Notes: generated from the sequence alone by a model not told the origin. A stretch of 64,000 bases of DNA from Calothrix sp. PCC 7103 (GCF_000331305.1 NZ_KB217478.1:5057595-5121594), one strand, 5' to 3'. Numbered from the stretch's first letter, positions 46,092 through 56,203 are shown. Numbers and translations are program-made.

Positions 46092-46122
46092 GTGTAGAGA
46101 CGTTACATGTAACGTCTCCACA
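46092..46122. repeat. GTAGAGACG hairpin
   Basis: GTGTAGAGACGTTACATGTA and its complement make an almost perfect palindrome between the HpsE-like gene start and the DUF4351 remnant. Here it is not at a gene 3' end in an obvious terminator position, which argues that this family is a dispersed repeat rather than a dedicated terminator. Confidence 0.7.
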
Positions 46123-46172
46123 ATACGATGTTGTTTGTGTTCGTATAAAAGCTTTGTAGAGGCGCCGTATAA

Positions 46173-46517
46173 TCAAACGCGCGTGAGCCAGTTTTCCAAA
46201 TCGGTAATTGAATTAAAATCTAACAGCGCTTCCCCTAGTTCTCTTAAACGTTCTCTAGAAAGACTTTGAATACGTTCCTGCTGACTTTGACTTAAGTCCC
46301 CAAAAAGATGTTGAAGTAGGCGCCGAACTATCAATGCAGCTTCCTTTTGCCTACCTAGTTTCTTACCTTCTTCTATACATTCTTCTGTACCTATTTTAAA
46401 ACCTTCTTCCCTACCTATTTCTATACCTTCCTCTTTACCTAGTTCCTTACCTAGTTGCAGACCTAATTCTTTACCCTGCTCTAAACCTTTTTCCATCCAG
46501 CTAGTAACAATTTCCAT
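46173..46517 (-). CDS. DUF4351 protein, N-terminally shortened Rpn-family remnant
   Basis: A 114-residue product. Residues 10-58 are a heptad-like series of Gly/Glu-rich units (GKELGKEEG, GREEGFKIG); residues 60-114 form the DUF4351 domain (AALIVRRLLQHLFGDLSQSQ to ALLDFNSITDLENWL). In intact family members a PD-(D/E)XK nuclease domain of about 200 residues precedes this; it is missing here. It may be a relic gene that still has a start codon and frame. Confidence 0.65.
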   Translation of the reverse strand: MEIVTSWMEKGLEQGKELGLQLGKELGKEEGIEIGREEGFKIGTEECIEEGKKLGRQKEAALIVRRLLQHLFGDLSQSQQERIQSLSRERLRELGEALLDFNSITDLENWLTRV

Positions 46518-46876
46518 AACCTGCTCCTTCTGTTTTGGTTCTATATTAGCAATTTGTCCGTTAAACGCTAATGCATGTAAAAATATATACTAATTTTTCA
46601 ATTGAAATTAATATGCACTATTTTTTCAAAGTCACTTCCGCTATTTTCTTAACATTAGAAGCTGTAACCCCTAGTCTCTCGTTGGAAGACCAATTTTGAG
46701 GCTAAAAATTGCCTTTTTGACTTCCGCTATTTCGCCAAACCCACTTCCGCTATTTTTTTAAGTTGGAAGCGCTAACGCCTAATATTGCGTTGCACCTTAA
46801 ATTGAGTAATTTTAGAGTACTGACGTTAATATTAAAAATATAGTAGTAAACTATACGTCTTTGTAAGTTAAATAAC
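46518..46876. repeat. Intergenic region with CACTTCCGCTATTT direct repeats
   Basis: Three ACTTCCGCTATTT-like units occur near 46631, 46721 and 46742. The first and third extend into similar sequence (GAAGCxxTAAC, CCTA, GCGTTG-like) over about 50 bases. No gene is seen. The repeats could be binding sites of a recombinase or of the downstream regulator, or ends of a small non-autonomous element. Confidence 0.6.
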
Positions 46877-48019
46877 TTAAACTATTTCCGATGATGTCGT
46901 CATCTGAAAACATGTATCAACCCATTCTGGAGCAAGTGCATAATTACGAACTCGTTCACCAGAAGCAGTTGTAACAGGATTAACAAACCCTTCTTCTGTC
47001 CACTGTTTTAGCCATTCGCGTGCTGTACGTTCGGAAACACCAAACCAAGAATCAATATCTGAGGAGTTAATAATAAAAGGATTTTCGGCGCCATCAAGTA
47101 CTCGTGCCAAAAGTCTTGTGAGAAGTTGTTGCGAGGTGCGTGGTAATCTTTCCCAAGGCGGTACTTCTGGGGCGCCTGCTTTATATAGTAATCTGGCTTT
47201 AGCTTGTAATTCCGATGCTGCATTCGCCATTGTTTCAACAAAATATAATATCCAAGGGGTGTGGTCTGGGTCATGGCGCCCATCATAAAAATCTATCGCC
47301 AACCCCATCTGTAAATTATTGTAGTAACGTTCGCGGTCAGCGTTGAAATATTCGTCAAACGAGAAAAATCCCCGCATTCGATAACCAGAACGCCATAGTT
47401 CCGCAGTTGCTAAAAGTCTTCCTGTGCGACCGTTGCCATCGTTAAAAGGATGAATGCTCAAAAAACGGTGTGTAAGAATAGCAGCACGTATAGGAGCAGG
47501 TAATTGCATTGTAGTTGTTGAAGATAACCACTCAACTAGTTCGCGCATTGGTACAGGAACATCTTCTGGTGTAGCAGGTGCGTAATCAATTTTTCGGGTT
47601 ACAGTATCTACTACAGGGCACTCTGTTACCCGATACTCACTTTTACTTCCCCTACGTCCACGACTACGGACTATTACAATTCGATGTAATTCTTTTATAA
47701 AGACTTCTGTAATAGGTGTTTGTGCATCGGCAAATTCTTCAACTCTATCAAGCGCACGCCAATAATTACGAACTTCTTGCTCTGCATCATTTCCAGTCCG
47801 GTCGCTACGAGCTATTGCGCGTCTAACCTCAGCATCATCTAAAGGATTTCCCTCAATTTGCGTTGAACTACGTGTGCTTTTTTCCACAGCATCATGACGC
47901 AAGCGTAATGCAGTATCAGGAGGAAGAGGTAACACCTCGATAACAGCACGCGCTGCTTCAATAGTTCCAAGATGTTTTACTAGTGCGTCACAATAATTGA
48001 AGCGTGGTTGAAAAACCAT
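46877..48019 (-). CDS. Fic family protein (adenylyltransferase type)
   Basis: A 380-residue Fic protein. The active-site loop is IHPFNDGNGRTGRLL, matching HxFx(D/E)GNGRxxR. An N-terminal inhibitory motif (S/T)xxxE(G/N) is present as SSTQIEGN at about 49-56, placing it in the self-inhibited class. A C-terminal winged-helix-like region (SDIDSWFGVSERTAREWLKQ) follows. It would AMPylate a protein target. It is 18 bases after the HIRAN-like gene's end on the same strand. Confidence 0.93.
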   Translation of the reverse strand: MVFQPRFNYCDALVKHLGTIEAARAVIEVLPLPPDTALRLRHDAVEKSTRSSTQIEGNPLDDAEVRRAIARSDRTGNDAEQEVRNYWRALDRVEEFADAQTPITEVFIKELHRIVIVRSRGRRGSKSEYRVTECPVVDTVTRKIDYAPATPEDVPVPMRELVEWLSSTTTMQLPAPIRAAILTHRFLSIHPFNDGNGRTGRLLATAELWRSGYRMRGFFSFDEYFNADRERYYNNLQMGLAIDFYDGRHDPDHTPWILYFVETMANAASELQAKARLLYKAGAPEVPPWERLPRTSQQLLTRLLARVLDGAENPFIINSSDIDSWFGVSERTAREWLKQWTEEGFVNPVTTASGERVRNYALAPEWVDTCFQMTTSSEIV

Positions 48020-48037
48020 AAATTTAAGCTTAATATA

Positions 48038-48415
48038 TTATAGTATTGCTTTTTCAGTAACCAGTGCTTGATATTGCTGACCTGAAAACAGGCGCCCTTC
48101 ATTGTTTATATCAAAAGTCATCTCACACATCAAACAAAATTGAAATGGTGTAGAAGGTTCGTTTACATGTTCTACCCTGATTTCGACACGCGATTTTTGT
48201 TTAATTTTTTCAAAAACTTCTGCAAATAAATATCTTGGACAAGAACCAACTATATAATGTTCTTCAGTGCTAACGCTCAAAGCTTCATAATTATCAGGAT
48301 TATAAAATTCGTGAGCTAACAATAATTTTTCTTTATGTTGCAACTGATTAATCCGTTCAATTGAAAACTTTGGCAAATCTCGCAGTTTTTTCAATGGAAA
48401 GTAAAAGTGATACAA
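48038..48415 (-). CDS. HIRAN-like domain protein
   Basis: A 125-residue protein. EFYNPDNYEALSVS followed by IVGSCPRYLFAEVFEKI and a closing strand (QFCLMCEMTFD) resembles the HIRAN fold, a small domain that binds DNA ends and is found with nucleases and helicases. The product may be the C-terminal part of a longer ancestral protein, since the family I know has an upstream domain. It lies directly upstream of fic and may be cotranscribed. Confidence 0.5.
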   Translation of the reverse strand: MYHFYFPLKKLRDLPKFSIERINQLQHKEKLLLAHEFYNPDNYEALSVSTEEHYIVGSCPRYLFAEVFEKIKQKSRVEIRVEHVNEPSTPFQFCLMCEMTFDINNEGRLFSGQQYQALVTEKAIL

Positions 48416-48437
48416 TCTTCACTGATTGCTTTACTAG

Positions 48438-48542
48438 CTATAGCAATCCTATATGAGTCGTGAAAATTATATCCGCGTAGAGACGCGATTAATCGCGTCT
48501 CTACAACGTGCGGGTTACACAAATGATTTAGGACTGCTATAG
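48438..48542. mobile_element. MITE-like element, 105 bases, with a nested hairpin
   Basis: Terminal inverted repeats CTATAGCAATCCTATAT and its near complement ending TAGGACTGCTATAG bracket 105 bases. A perfect 28-base palindrome of the GTAGAGACG family sits in the middle (48477-48504). There is no reading frame. The form is that of a non-autonomous miniature element into which, or with which, the palindrome has moved. Confidence 0.65.
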
Positions 48543-48615
48543 TAGTGCGATTGGTGCATGTTTATATCGGGCACGTAAACAGCAGCAAAAAGTTGTTTAG
48601 GGGAAAGTATATATA

Positions 48616-48648
48616 AACAGGGGGCATAATATTATCATACCCCCTGTT
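48616..48648 (-). terminator. Hairpin downstream of rpmB
   Basis: AACAGGGGG and CCCCCTGTT form a 9-base stem with a 15-base AT loop, about 50 bases after the rpmB stop. A loose TATATATACTTT follows on the minus strand rather than a pure U tract. A terminator for rpmB is likely. Confidence 0.6.
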
Positions 48649-48700
48649 AAATGCGACATATAACACAATCGCGCTTTGCGATTACCACGGTTCGTGCGGT

Positions 48701-48937
48701 TTAGAAATGGTTCAAATTGAGACCAGCTTCTTTTGCCATTGCTGCTAAACCCTTGACTTCGATGGTTTTGAGAGCTTTGGTGGAAATCTTTAGTTTGACA
48801 AAACGGTTTCCTTCTGCCCACCAAAGACGCTTTGTTTGCAGGTTAGCTTGTTGCAAACGCTTGGTACGACGGTGTGAGTGCGATAGTGCGTAACCGTTAT
48901 TTGCTTTTTTACCAGTTAATTGACAGCGACGAGCCAT
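48701..48937 (-). CDS. rpmB: 50S ribosomal protein L28
   Basis: A 78-residue L28: [20 protein letters not shown], followed by [20 protein letters not shown] and TIEVKGL. L28 is a late-assembly 50S subunit protein. It is monocistronic between the MITE-like element and htpG, with a hairpin after it. Length and motif agree with bacterial L28. Confidence 0.97.
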   Translation of the reverse strand: MARRCQLTGKKANNGYALSHSHRRTKRLQQANLQTKRLWWAEGNRFVKLKISTKALKTIEVKGLAAMAKEAGLNLNHF

Positions 48938-48986
48938 TTTATTTTTTCTCCGATATTTTTGGTCACAATCTCTTATTGTACAATTA

Positions 48987-49057
48987 GTTATGAGTTAGGA
49001 GTTGAGAGTTATCAGTTATTAATTCTTAACTCCTAATTCATCACTCATAACTCCTAA
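48987..49057. repeat. GAGTTAGGAGTT repeat with inverted half
   Basis: Units of TTATGAGTTAGGAGTTGAGA are followed by inverted CTTAACTCCTAATTCATCAC, filling the gap before the htpG stop. It is related to the GAGTGCTGAGT family. A foldback transcript end is possible. Confidence 0.65.
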
Positions 49058-49058
49058 C

Positions 49059-51014
49059 TTACTTCGTTGCTTGTTCGGTCAACTTCGTTAGTACTTCGTT
49101 GGAGCGTTCAACAAAGGATTTCATTCCTTCTGCATCAAAGCCTTTTTGTGACATTAGTGCCAAATCGTATACGTGTTGACATATCATGTCCGCTAGCTGT
49201 CCGGTTGGGGACTCTCCTCCACCTTGAATAATAGTACCTTGGCTCAATGTTGCCAAGTTCTGAATTAATGGGTGTGCTGTGTTGACTACCAAAACATGCT
49301 CATCAGGGAATTCTACTGCTTGTTGCTGCATCATTGCGTTCATTTCGCGCAGGCGCCGCAATATTTCAGGTAGTAGTACCATTGCTGGAGGTGTACCCTG
49401 TGGATTATCTGATTTTAATGATTCTGTACGGATGTTGAGCTTGGGTTTGTTAATAGCTTTCTCGAATAGTTCCTTGATAACTTCGCTCTTTGTTTTGTTT
49501 GTGGTGGGGTCTACTATTTCTGCTGGTTTTTCTTTATCAAGCAGGGTGTTATCAAGTTCTGAGTCTACGCGCGTAAATTTTACATCATTATATTCGCGCT
49601 CTAAGAAGTTGATAAAATGAGTGTCGATAAAGGAGTCCATATATAGGACTTCCAATCCTTGACTCTTATGTAATTCTACGTATGTGGCTTGTGATGCTTC
49701 TTCTGTACAGTAGAATACACGGTTCTCGTGACGCTCTTTATTACGTTCCAAATACTCTTTAATGTTGGTATAAGGTAACTTGGCGCCTGCATTCACATCT
49801 TGCCAAGCATCACTATCTTCGGTTTGTACTTGTACAGTTGGAGTATCTTGGCTTGGTTGGTAAGTTGTGCGGAAGACAATTATATCTTCAACTTGCTTCT
49901 TAAATTTCTCGTCGTTGAGGGCGCCGAATTTAACGAAAGTCCCCAAGTCTTTCCATGCACCTACATACTGTTCACGGTTATCACGGTAAAGCTCTTTGAG
50001 TCTATCCCCAACTTTCTTGGCAATATAATCACCAATCTTCTTAACTGTTCTATCACCTTGCAGCGAACTACGCGATACGTTTAGCGGAATATCTGTACTA
50101 TCGACAACTCCCCGCATTGGCAATAGGAACTGCGGGATAATTTCTTCAACGTTATCGCTGACAAATACCTGGTTACAGAACAGCTTAATTTGTCCCTTGG
50201 TAACATCTACATCAGGACGCAATTTCGGAAAATACAGAATCCCATTGATAATAAACGGGTAATCAGTATTCAAATGCACCCAAAGTAAAGGTTCTTCTTG
50301 AAATGGATACAGGTATCGATAAAACTCTAAATAGTCTTCCTTACTTAGATTACTCGATGACTCACGCCAAGGCGCCTTTTGTTTATTAACCACCTCACCA
50401 TCAAGTTTGATGGCAACCGACATAAAGTCACAATACGTCTTAACTAGAGTTTTTACACGCGCAGCTTCGAGATATTCGAGTTCCTCCTCCATCAAATGCA
50501 GCGTAATAGTAGTACCACGAGTAGTACGCGCCGAATCTTCGAGGGTGAAATTCGGCGAACCGTCACAACTCCAATGTACTGCTTGGGCGCCGTCTTTATA
50601 TGACAATGTATCTATTTCAACTTGGTTGGCTACCATAAACGAAGAGTAGAAACCCAAACCGAAGTGACCGATAATAGGCTGATTAGAGTCACCCTTGTAC
50701 TTCTGAATAAATTCTTCCGCGCTCGAAAAAGCTACCTGATTGATATACTTCTTAATTTCATCAGCCGTCATCCCAATCCCATTATCGGTAATCGAGAGCG
50801 TTTTTTTATCCTTATCAATCGCAACAACGATTTCAGGTTCGCCAATATCACCAGAGTACTCACCCGCACGTGACACCATACTCAACTTCTGAATAGCATC
50901 CACCGCGTTCGACACAAGTTCCCGAAAGAAGATTTGATGGTCAGAGTAAAGCGACTTCTTAATAATCGGGAATATATTCTCGGTATGAATACTGATAGTA
51001 CCTTGCTCTAGCAT
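49059..51014 (-). CDS. htpG: Molecular chaperone HtpG (Hsp90)
   Basis: A 651-residue Hsp90. N-terminal GHKL ATPase motifs are FRELVSNAVDAIQKL, DNGIGMTADEIKKYI and GHFGLGFYSSFMV; middle-domain PLNVSRSSLQGDR is present and the C-terminal dimerisation region is complete. In cyanobacteria HtpG supports heat tolerance and phycobilisome assembly. Its neighbour clpB is also a chaperone gene on the same strand, but a 254-base gap with repeats separates them. Confidence 0.97.
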   Translation of the reverse strand: MLEQGTISIHTENIFPIIKKSLYSDHQIFFRELVSNAVDAIQKLSMVSRAGEYSGDIGEPEIVVAIDKDKKTLSITDNGIGMTADEIKKYINQVAFSSAEEFIQKYKGDSNQPIIGHFGLGFYSSFMVANQVEIDTLSYKDGAQAVHWSCDGSPNFTLEDSARTTRGTTITLHLMEEELEYLEAARVKTLVKTYCDFMSVAIKLDGEVVNKQKAPWRESSSNLSKEDYLEFYRYLYPFQEEPLLWVHLNTDYPFIINGILYFPKLRPDVDVTKGQIKLFCNQVFVSDNVEEIIPQFLLPMRGVVDSTDIPLNVSRSSLQGDRTVKKIGDYIAKKVGDRLKELYRDNREQYVGAWKDLGTFVKFGALNDEKFKKQVEDIIVFRTTYQPSQDTPTVQVQTEDSDAWQDVNAGAKLPYTNIKEYLERNKERHENRVFYCTEEASQATYVELHKSQGLEVLYMDSFIDTHFINFLEREYNDVKFTRVDSELDNTLLDKEKPAEIVDPTTNKTKSEVIKELFEKAINKPKLNIRTESLKSDNPQGTPPAMVLLPEILRRLREMNAMMQQQAVEFPDEHVLVVNTAHPLIQNLATLSQGTIIQGGGESPTGQLADMICQHVYDLALMSQKGFDAEGMKSFVERSNEVLTKLTEQATK

Positions 51015-51268
51015 AATTCCTGTGTATGAAAGACTAATAAATTTTAATGGGTTTTATGTAGAATAGCTCGATAGACCTATTCCTAAAGACATTTCCATTA
51101 AGGATTGTAAGCGCAACCGTAGCCAAATGGCGCCTAACTACTAAGTACTGTTTGCCGACAATTCCAAATTCGGTTTTCCCTACCGGCGCCTTAGAAACCC
51201 GGTTTCTTGTTATTACAATGAGTGAGAGACGGGCAAGGATGCCCGTTCCACAAGAGGTTTAATTCAAG

Positions 51269-53944
51269 TTAGCTCACTTCTGAGGTTGATTCGATTAATT
51301 TGACGGTTGTTTGAGCTACGGTGGGGACTAGGATAGGCGCCTTTTTATCAAAAGACAAACCGTGTTCTCCTTTGTCAATAATAACGGTGTCTCCGGGAAC
51401 AAAGGTGTTTTCGAGAATTTTGGTTGCTAAAGTGTTCTCGACTTCTCTTTGTATCGCGCGTTTAATTGGTCTGGCACCATATGTTGGGTCGTAACCTACT
51501 TCTACTAAATACTCGCAAGCTTCTTTGGATATTTCTAAGCTGATTTTTTGGTCTGCGAGTAAGTTTTCGACTCGTTTGAGTTGAATTCTAATGATTTGAC
51601 CCATTTCGCTACGACTGAGAGGATGGAAGATTATCAAATCATCGACGCGGTTGACGAATTCGGGACGGAAGTGGACTCGAAGTGATTCTAATACGCGGTT
51701 ACGCATTTTTTCATACTGATTGTCATCGCCGGAAATATCAAGGATATGTTCGCTACCGATGTTGCTGGTCATGACAATTACGGTGTTACGAAAGTCTACG
51801 GCACGTCCTTGAGAATCTGTAATTCTACCGTCATCTAGTACTTGTAAAAGTATATTAAATACATCTGGATGCGCTTTTTCGACTTCATCTAAAAGTACTA
51901 CTGAGTAAGGACGGCGCCGTATTGCTTCGGAAAGTTGTCCTCCTTCTTCGTAACCAACATACCCTGGAGGGGCGCCTACAAGTCGAGATACTGAGTGTTT
52001 TTCCATATACTCAGACATGTCGAGACGCACTATGGCATCGTCGGAGTCAAACATAAATTGTGCTAATGCACGCGCTAACTCAGTTTTTCCTACACCTGTG
52101 GGTCCCATAAATAAGAATGAACCGATGGGACGGTTAAGGTCTTTTAATCCTGCACGTGCCCTCCGTATGGCAGCAGAAACTTTTTCGACTGCTTCAGATT
52201 GCCCTACTACGCGCAGGTGTAAATGACTTTCGAGTTGTAGAAGTTTTTTCCGTTCCGATTCTAATAAACGGTTTACAGGAATACCCGTCCATTTAGCAAC
52301 AATTTCGGCGATGTCAGCTTCGGTTACTTGCTCACGTAATAAAGTTGAACCTTCGCTTTGCAAGTCTACTAATTGGGTTTCTTTGGCTTCGCGTTCGCGC
52401 TGCACTCCTTCTAATTTGCCGTACTTTAACTGCGCTGCTTTATTCAAATCATACGCGCGTTCGGCTTGCTCAATTTGTACCCGCAGCTTTTCTTCTTCTT
52501 GCTTTAAGGCACTAATTGCTTCTAATATATTTTTCTCACCTTGCCATTGGTCATTTAATTCGTGCTGTTTCTCGGTTAAGCTCGAAATTTCTGACTCAAT
52601 ACGCTGCAATCTTTCTTTAGTTTGTAGAGTTGTTTTTTCTTCTCCTGCTAAGGAAAGCTTTTCCATTTCCAACTGCATTAGGCGCCTGTCTATCGCTTCT
52701 AAGTCAGCTGGTTTGGAAGTGATTTCCATTTTCAATTGTGCCGCAGCTTCGTCAACTAAGTCAATAGCTTTGTCAGGTAAAAAACGGTCGGAAATATAAC
52801 GTGCTGATAATGTGGCAGCAGCGACTAACGCACTATCAGATATTTTGACGTTATGGTGAACTTCGTAACGTTCTTTTAAACCCCGTAATATCGAGATTGT
52901 ATTTTCAACGGTGGGTTGGTCTACATACACCTGTTGAAAACGTCTTTCTAATGCGGCATCTTTTTCTATGTATTTACGGTACTCATCCAAAGTACTGGCG
53001 CCGATACACCGTAATTCACCACGTGCTAACATTGGCTTGAGCAAATTTCCGGCATCCATCGAGCCTTGTTGTCCAGAACCTGCCCCAACAACCGTATGTA
53101 GCTCATCTATAAATAAAACTATTTGCCCATTCGATTCAGTAACTTCACGTAGAACGGCTTTGAGACGGTCTTCAAATTCACCACGATATTTGGCGCCTGC
53201 AATTAAACTACCAATATCCAGCGAAATTAACTGACGGTTTTTCAAAGACTCAGGAACGTCACCATTTACTATCCGTTGTGCTAAAGCTTCGGCAATAGCT
53301 GTTTTACCTACTCCAGGTTCACCAATTAAAACAGGGTTATTTTTACTGCGTCGTGATAGTACTTGAATAACTCGACGAATTTCATCATCACGCCCAATTA
53401 CAGGGTCAAGTTTCCCTGCTTTTGCAGCTTCCGTCAAATCGCGTCCAAATTTTTGCAGTGCTTCGTAACGTGACTCTGGGTTTTGGTCGGTGACTTTTTG
53501 ACTACCACGTACCGTTTTAATTGTACTCTCTAACTTCGTTACATCTAAATCAACGTTTTTGAGAACTTTTTTTCCGACACGTTCATCATCAACGAAACCC
53601 AAGAGCATATGCTCTACTGATATAAACGAATCTTTCATTCGTACCCGTGCTTCTTCTGCACGGTCGAGCATTGCGTCTAAACTGCGACCTAAATACAATT
53701 GTTCGCCACGAGCGACTTTTGGTTGACGACGTGCATAATCTTCGAGTTGCTGTAGTATTTTATTGGCATCGGCGCCTGCACGGTTAATTAAACGCGCGGC
53801 TAATCCGTTATCTTGTTGTAAGGCAGCAATAATTAAATGCTCAACATCCAACTGCTGCTGTTGGTAAGCACGAACGATATCCTGCGACTTAACAATGATA
53901 TCCCAAGCTTTATCTGTAAATTTATCGGGGTCTGTAGGCTGCAT
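51269..53944 (-). CDS. clpB: ATP-dependent disaggregase ClpB
   Basis: An 891-residue Hsp100 with the full order: Clp N-domain (1-145), AAA1 with [18 protein letters not shown], a coiled-coil middle domain (about 410-530), AAA2 with [15 protein letters not shown] and Walker [15 protein letters not shown], and a short tail. It starts [20 protein letters not shown], like other ClpB proteins. It resolubilises aggregates with DnaK. Cyanobacteria have two ClpB types; which one this is was not resolved. Confidence 0.97.
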   Translation of the reverse strand: MQPTDPDKFTDKAWDIIVKSQDIVRAYQQQQLDVEHLIIAALQQDNGLAARLINRAGADANKILQQLEDYARRQPKVARGEQLYLGRSLDAMLDRAEEARVRMKDSFISVEHMLLGFVDDERVGKKVLKNVDLDVTKLESTIKTVRGSQKVTDQNPESRYEALQKFGRDLTEAAKAGKLDPVIGRDDEIRRVIQVLSRRSKNNPVLIGEPGVGKTAIAEALAQRIVNGDVPESLKNRQLISLDIGSLIAGAKYRGEFEDRLKAVLREVTESNGQIVLFIDELHTVVGAGSGQQGSMDAGNLLKPMLARGELRCIGASTLDEYRKYIEKDAALERRFQQVYVDQPTVENTISILRGLKERYEVHHNVKISDSALVAAATLSARYISDRFLPDKAIDLVDEAAAQLKMEITSKPADLEAIDRRLMQLEMEKLSLAGEEKTTLQTKERLQRIESEISSLTEKQHELNDQWQGEKNILEAISALKQEEEKLRVQIEQAERAYDLNKAAQLKYGKLEGVQREREAKETQLVDLQSEGSTLLREQVTEADIAEIVAKWTGIPVNRLLESERKKLLQLESHLHLRVVGQSEAVEKVSAAIRRARAGLKDLNRPIGSFLFMGPTGVGKTELARALAQFMFDSDDAIVRLDMSEYMEKHSVSRLVGAPPGYVGYEEGGQLSEAIRRRPYSVVLLDEVEKAHPDVFNILLQVLDDGRITDSQGRAVDFRNTVIVMTSNIGSEHILDISGDDNQYEKMRNRVLESLRVHFRPEFVNRVDDLIIFHPLSRSEMGQIIRIQLKRVENLLADQKISLEISKEACEYLVEVGYDPTYGARPIKRAIQREVENTLATKILENTFVPGDTVIIDKGEHGLSFDKKAPILVPTVAQTTVKLIESTSEVS

Positions 53945-54038
53945 TTTAAATAGTTATGAGTTAAGAGTAATCTAGAGACGTGTTCACGTAGTGTCCCGCA
54001 GGGAATACATCACATCTAGGGTTAGGATTTTTAATTTT

Positions 54039-54071
54039 TTACTTAGCAGAATTATCTACATATACTCGCAT
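54039..54071 (-). pseudogene. Truncated IscB-like leader after a structured RNA
   Basis: An ATG at 54071 opens MRVYVDNSAK and stops. IscB and IsrB proteins begin similarly (MRVxVxxxxxKPLMPC). The position, about ten bases after the 3' end of a structured RNA-like segment, is where iscB starts relative to HEARO RNA. Only ten codons remain, so this is a weak match by itself and is meaningful only in context. Confidence 0.4.
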
Positions 54072-54079
54072 TTTGCAGC

Positions 54080-54421
54080 CTTTTCAGTAACGCTTCATAA
54101 GACCTCCTGGTATGCGGGAAACTCAGAGAATGCGCGTCCTTCCTAGGGAAGCGACACGAATGGTTTTAACCACTGTAGTAATTTAAAATGCTAGTTTTTG
54201 AATGGATATAATCCCAGGAACTAGCAAACCTGTTTAAGTCCCTTCGCTCAATGTAGTCAGGATGTCTTGCCATAACGCAACACCATTAACAAGATGGTTT
54301 GAAGATAATCCGAACTAGGAAAGTATTCGGAAGTTCGTACCAAACTACATCTACTGAGCTAGTCAGACACGTAAGACTTGTTTCTTACAAGCTCAGTGGC
54401 TTAAGCCCTGAGTTACTGACC
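54080..54421 (-). ncRNA. HEARO / IscB-type omega RNA candidate (orphan)
   Basis: About 340 bases with no open frame but several local stems: CTCAG/CTGAG around palindromic GGCTTAAGCC (54392-54412), CTTGT/ACAAG (54377-54391), CCGAA/TTCGG (54310-54330), GCTAGTT/AACTAGC (54190-54225) and CCAT/ATGG near 54272-54286. On the minus strand it begins GGTCAGTAACTCAGGGC and ends near CCAGGAGGTCTTATGAAGCG. Length, stem density, C-terminal position of an IscB-like leader and occurrence in a cyanobacterium fit HEARO RNA (omega RNA of IS200/IS605-related IscB). No nuclease gene follows. A covariance search would decide. Confidence 0.5.
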
Positions 54422-54573
54422 ATGCTAAAAGCTTAAACCTCGGCGCCAACTTTATTGTAACTAGTACAAAAAGCTAGAAGAGAAGCTAGCGGTTGAACCA
54501 TAAAAGATTATGGCATGTTAAGACATGTTGATTTATTTAATACCCAATATTAATTTTAACTCTTAACTCGTGA

Positions 54574-54598
54574 GTAAGGTGGGCAGTGCCCACCCTAC
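54574..54598 (-). terminator. Hairpin downstream of the porin gene
   Basis: GTAAGGTGGGCA pairs with TGCCCACCCTAC in the bases directly after the porin stop. The stem is strong but has no U tract. It is probably a terminator or a 3' stabilising stem. Confidence 0.5.
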
Positions 54599-56203
54599 TT
54601 AAAACGAAAATACTGTTCTGAGGGTGCTTTGCCAGATTGTACCGTTATCTTTGTCGTTGTCGGGGTTGGTGATGACGGTGAATATGGGGGTGACGCTTAC
54701 GCTGTCGCTAAGTCTAAGGTTATAAAATGCCTCGAAGTTAGTTTGAGTTGCATTTCCTAAGTCACCTGTTACAAAAGGTTGACCAACTGCTACTCCTGCA
54801 AGTGTTCCCGGTATTACAAGGTTACGCTGTTGTAAACCTACTGACCAACTTAAAGGATGTGCGTCTAAGTTACGGTTGATAGCGGTGTTAAATCCTTCGT
54901 AACTTCCGTATCCTACTCTTCCAAACAACCCAGTGTTTAAATTCATCCGGTACTCGGCGTTAACACCAAAAGCGTTGATATCAGTGTCGTTAATTTGAGC
55001 GTTAGTATATTGTAATTTTAATTTTAGCTGATTGCTGGGAGCATATTCTAATTCTACGCTCGCTTGGCGCCTGTCTCCTGATATGCCTTGAGTTGGTTGA
55101 TTTGCGTCTGCTGCTATATATAGACCACGTGCTGCAAATTTACTATCTTTTGGACTCCATGCTACGGCAACACCCGCACCCGATGTACGGTCAATTTGAT
55201 TTTGGACGATAAGTGGATTATTTAAAAATATGCCGGAACTAAAATCAAGTGCTTCATCGTTAGCATAAGAGTTTTTATCTATAAAATCACGTGGCGCCAT
55301 TTTTGCCCCTACTGTTACAGCTAAGTCATCCTGGGGACGAAATGTGTAATATAGGCGCCTTAATTTCAAATTTGATTCAACATCACTATAATCTAGCCCA
55401 CCAGCATTCGCAAATAATCCATTACTACCCAATAAATTAAACCCTTCTCGCTGTTCTGCTCCAACAGCATCACCACCGTTATTTCCTGACTCTAACTGGG
55501 TAACGAGTAAATCTTTTTGATTAAAACTGGTTATTAAATTCAAACGAGTACGCGAAACAATTGTACTCGAAGCACTACTTCCCCCTGTAATGCCAGCTAT
55601 TTGTTGTCCTTGGAGTTTAGTTGTGGTCGAAAATTGATTTGCTTCAAGTTCGGCTGCTTTATACTCAGTTGTGTCAATACGTTCCCTAACTTGGCTTAAT
55701 ACACTAGCATACTCTTTTTGCAGGCGCCGAACTGTAATTGCATCTTGCCGAACATATTGGTCACCGATGGCATTTGCGAGTATTCCTTCGATTTTATCAA
55801 GAGTTGTCGCCAGCGCTGCGGCAAACTCATACCGCGTCATTGGCTTATTCCCGCGAAATGTTTTGTCAGGATATGCCGATAATATACCATAACGTTCCAT
55901 TAGCGACTTTAACGCTTGATATGCCCAATCAGTTGGCTTAACGTCCTCTAGTTCGCTCACCGTTGGTAATTGTTCTAATGCATCTGGGTTGCCATCTGGA
56001 GTTGTTATAGGGTCAGTAGCTATGGGGGAAAATTCTGCAACTTGAACACCTACGTCAAGTGTAGGCGCCTCATGATGTGGTAGAGATGCCATTGAAGGGA
56101 AACACAATTGGCTAAATATACCGCAACTCAATAAACCGATGAGTAATTTATGCGGTTGCAACTGCGACAACCGCGCGTACTGCTTAGGCTTCAACTCCAT
56201 CAC
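54599..56203 (-). CDS. Iron uptake porin (SLH-OprB family)
   Basis: A 534-residue outer-membrane porin. A signal peptide (about 1-40) is followed by a Pro/Thr-rich segment, an SLH domain (about 88-140: DVKPTDWAYQALKSLMERYG then MTRYEFAAALATTLDKI), a coiled coil (about 145-200) and an OprB-type beta-barrel to the C-terminal Phe (SFxF-type terminus, RTVFSF). The SLH domain anchors the barrel to peptidoglycan-linked polymer. Homologues are reported to pass inorganic iron and other small solutes. Confidence 0.92.
   Translation of the reverse strand: MMELKPKQYARLSQLQPHKLLIGLLSCGIFSQLCFPSMASLPHHEAPTLDVGVQVAEFSPIATDPITTPDGNPDALEQLPTVSELEDVKPTDWAYQALKSLMERYGILSAYPDKTFRGNKPMTRYEFAAALATTLDKIEGILANAIGDQYVRQDAITVRRLQKEYASVLSQVRERIDTTEYKAAELEANQFSTTTKLQGQQIAGITGGSSASSTIVSRTRLNLITSFNQKDLLVTQLESGNNGGDAVGAEQREGFNLLGSNGLFANAGGLDYSDVESNLKLRRLYYTFRPQDDLAVTVGAKMAPRDFIDKNSYANDEALDFSSGIFLNNPLIVQNQIDRTSGAGVAVAWSPKDSKFAARGLYIAADANQPTQGISGDRRQASVELEYAPSNQLKLKLQYTNAQINDTDINAFGVNAEYRMNLNTGLFGRVGYGSYEGFNTAINRNLDAHPLSWSVGLQQRNLVIPGTLAGVAVGQPFVTGDLGNATQTNFEAFYNLRLSDSVSVTPIFTVITNPDNDKDNGTIWQSTLRTVFSF

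Noticed and set aside
46620-46800. CRISPR array
   Set aside because: Only three diverged units with unequal spacing and no spacer pattern or cas genes.
54039-54421. RNase P RNA, tmRNA or SRP RNA
   Set aside because: None of the hallmark conserved sequences of these RNAs were found; the stem pattern fits HEARO better.
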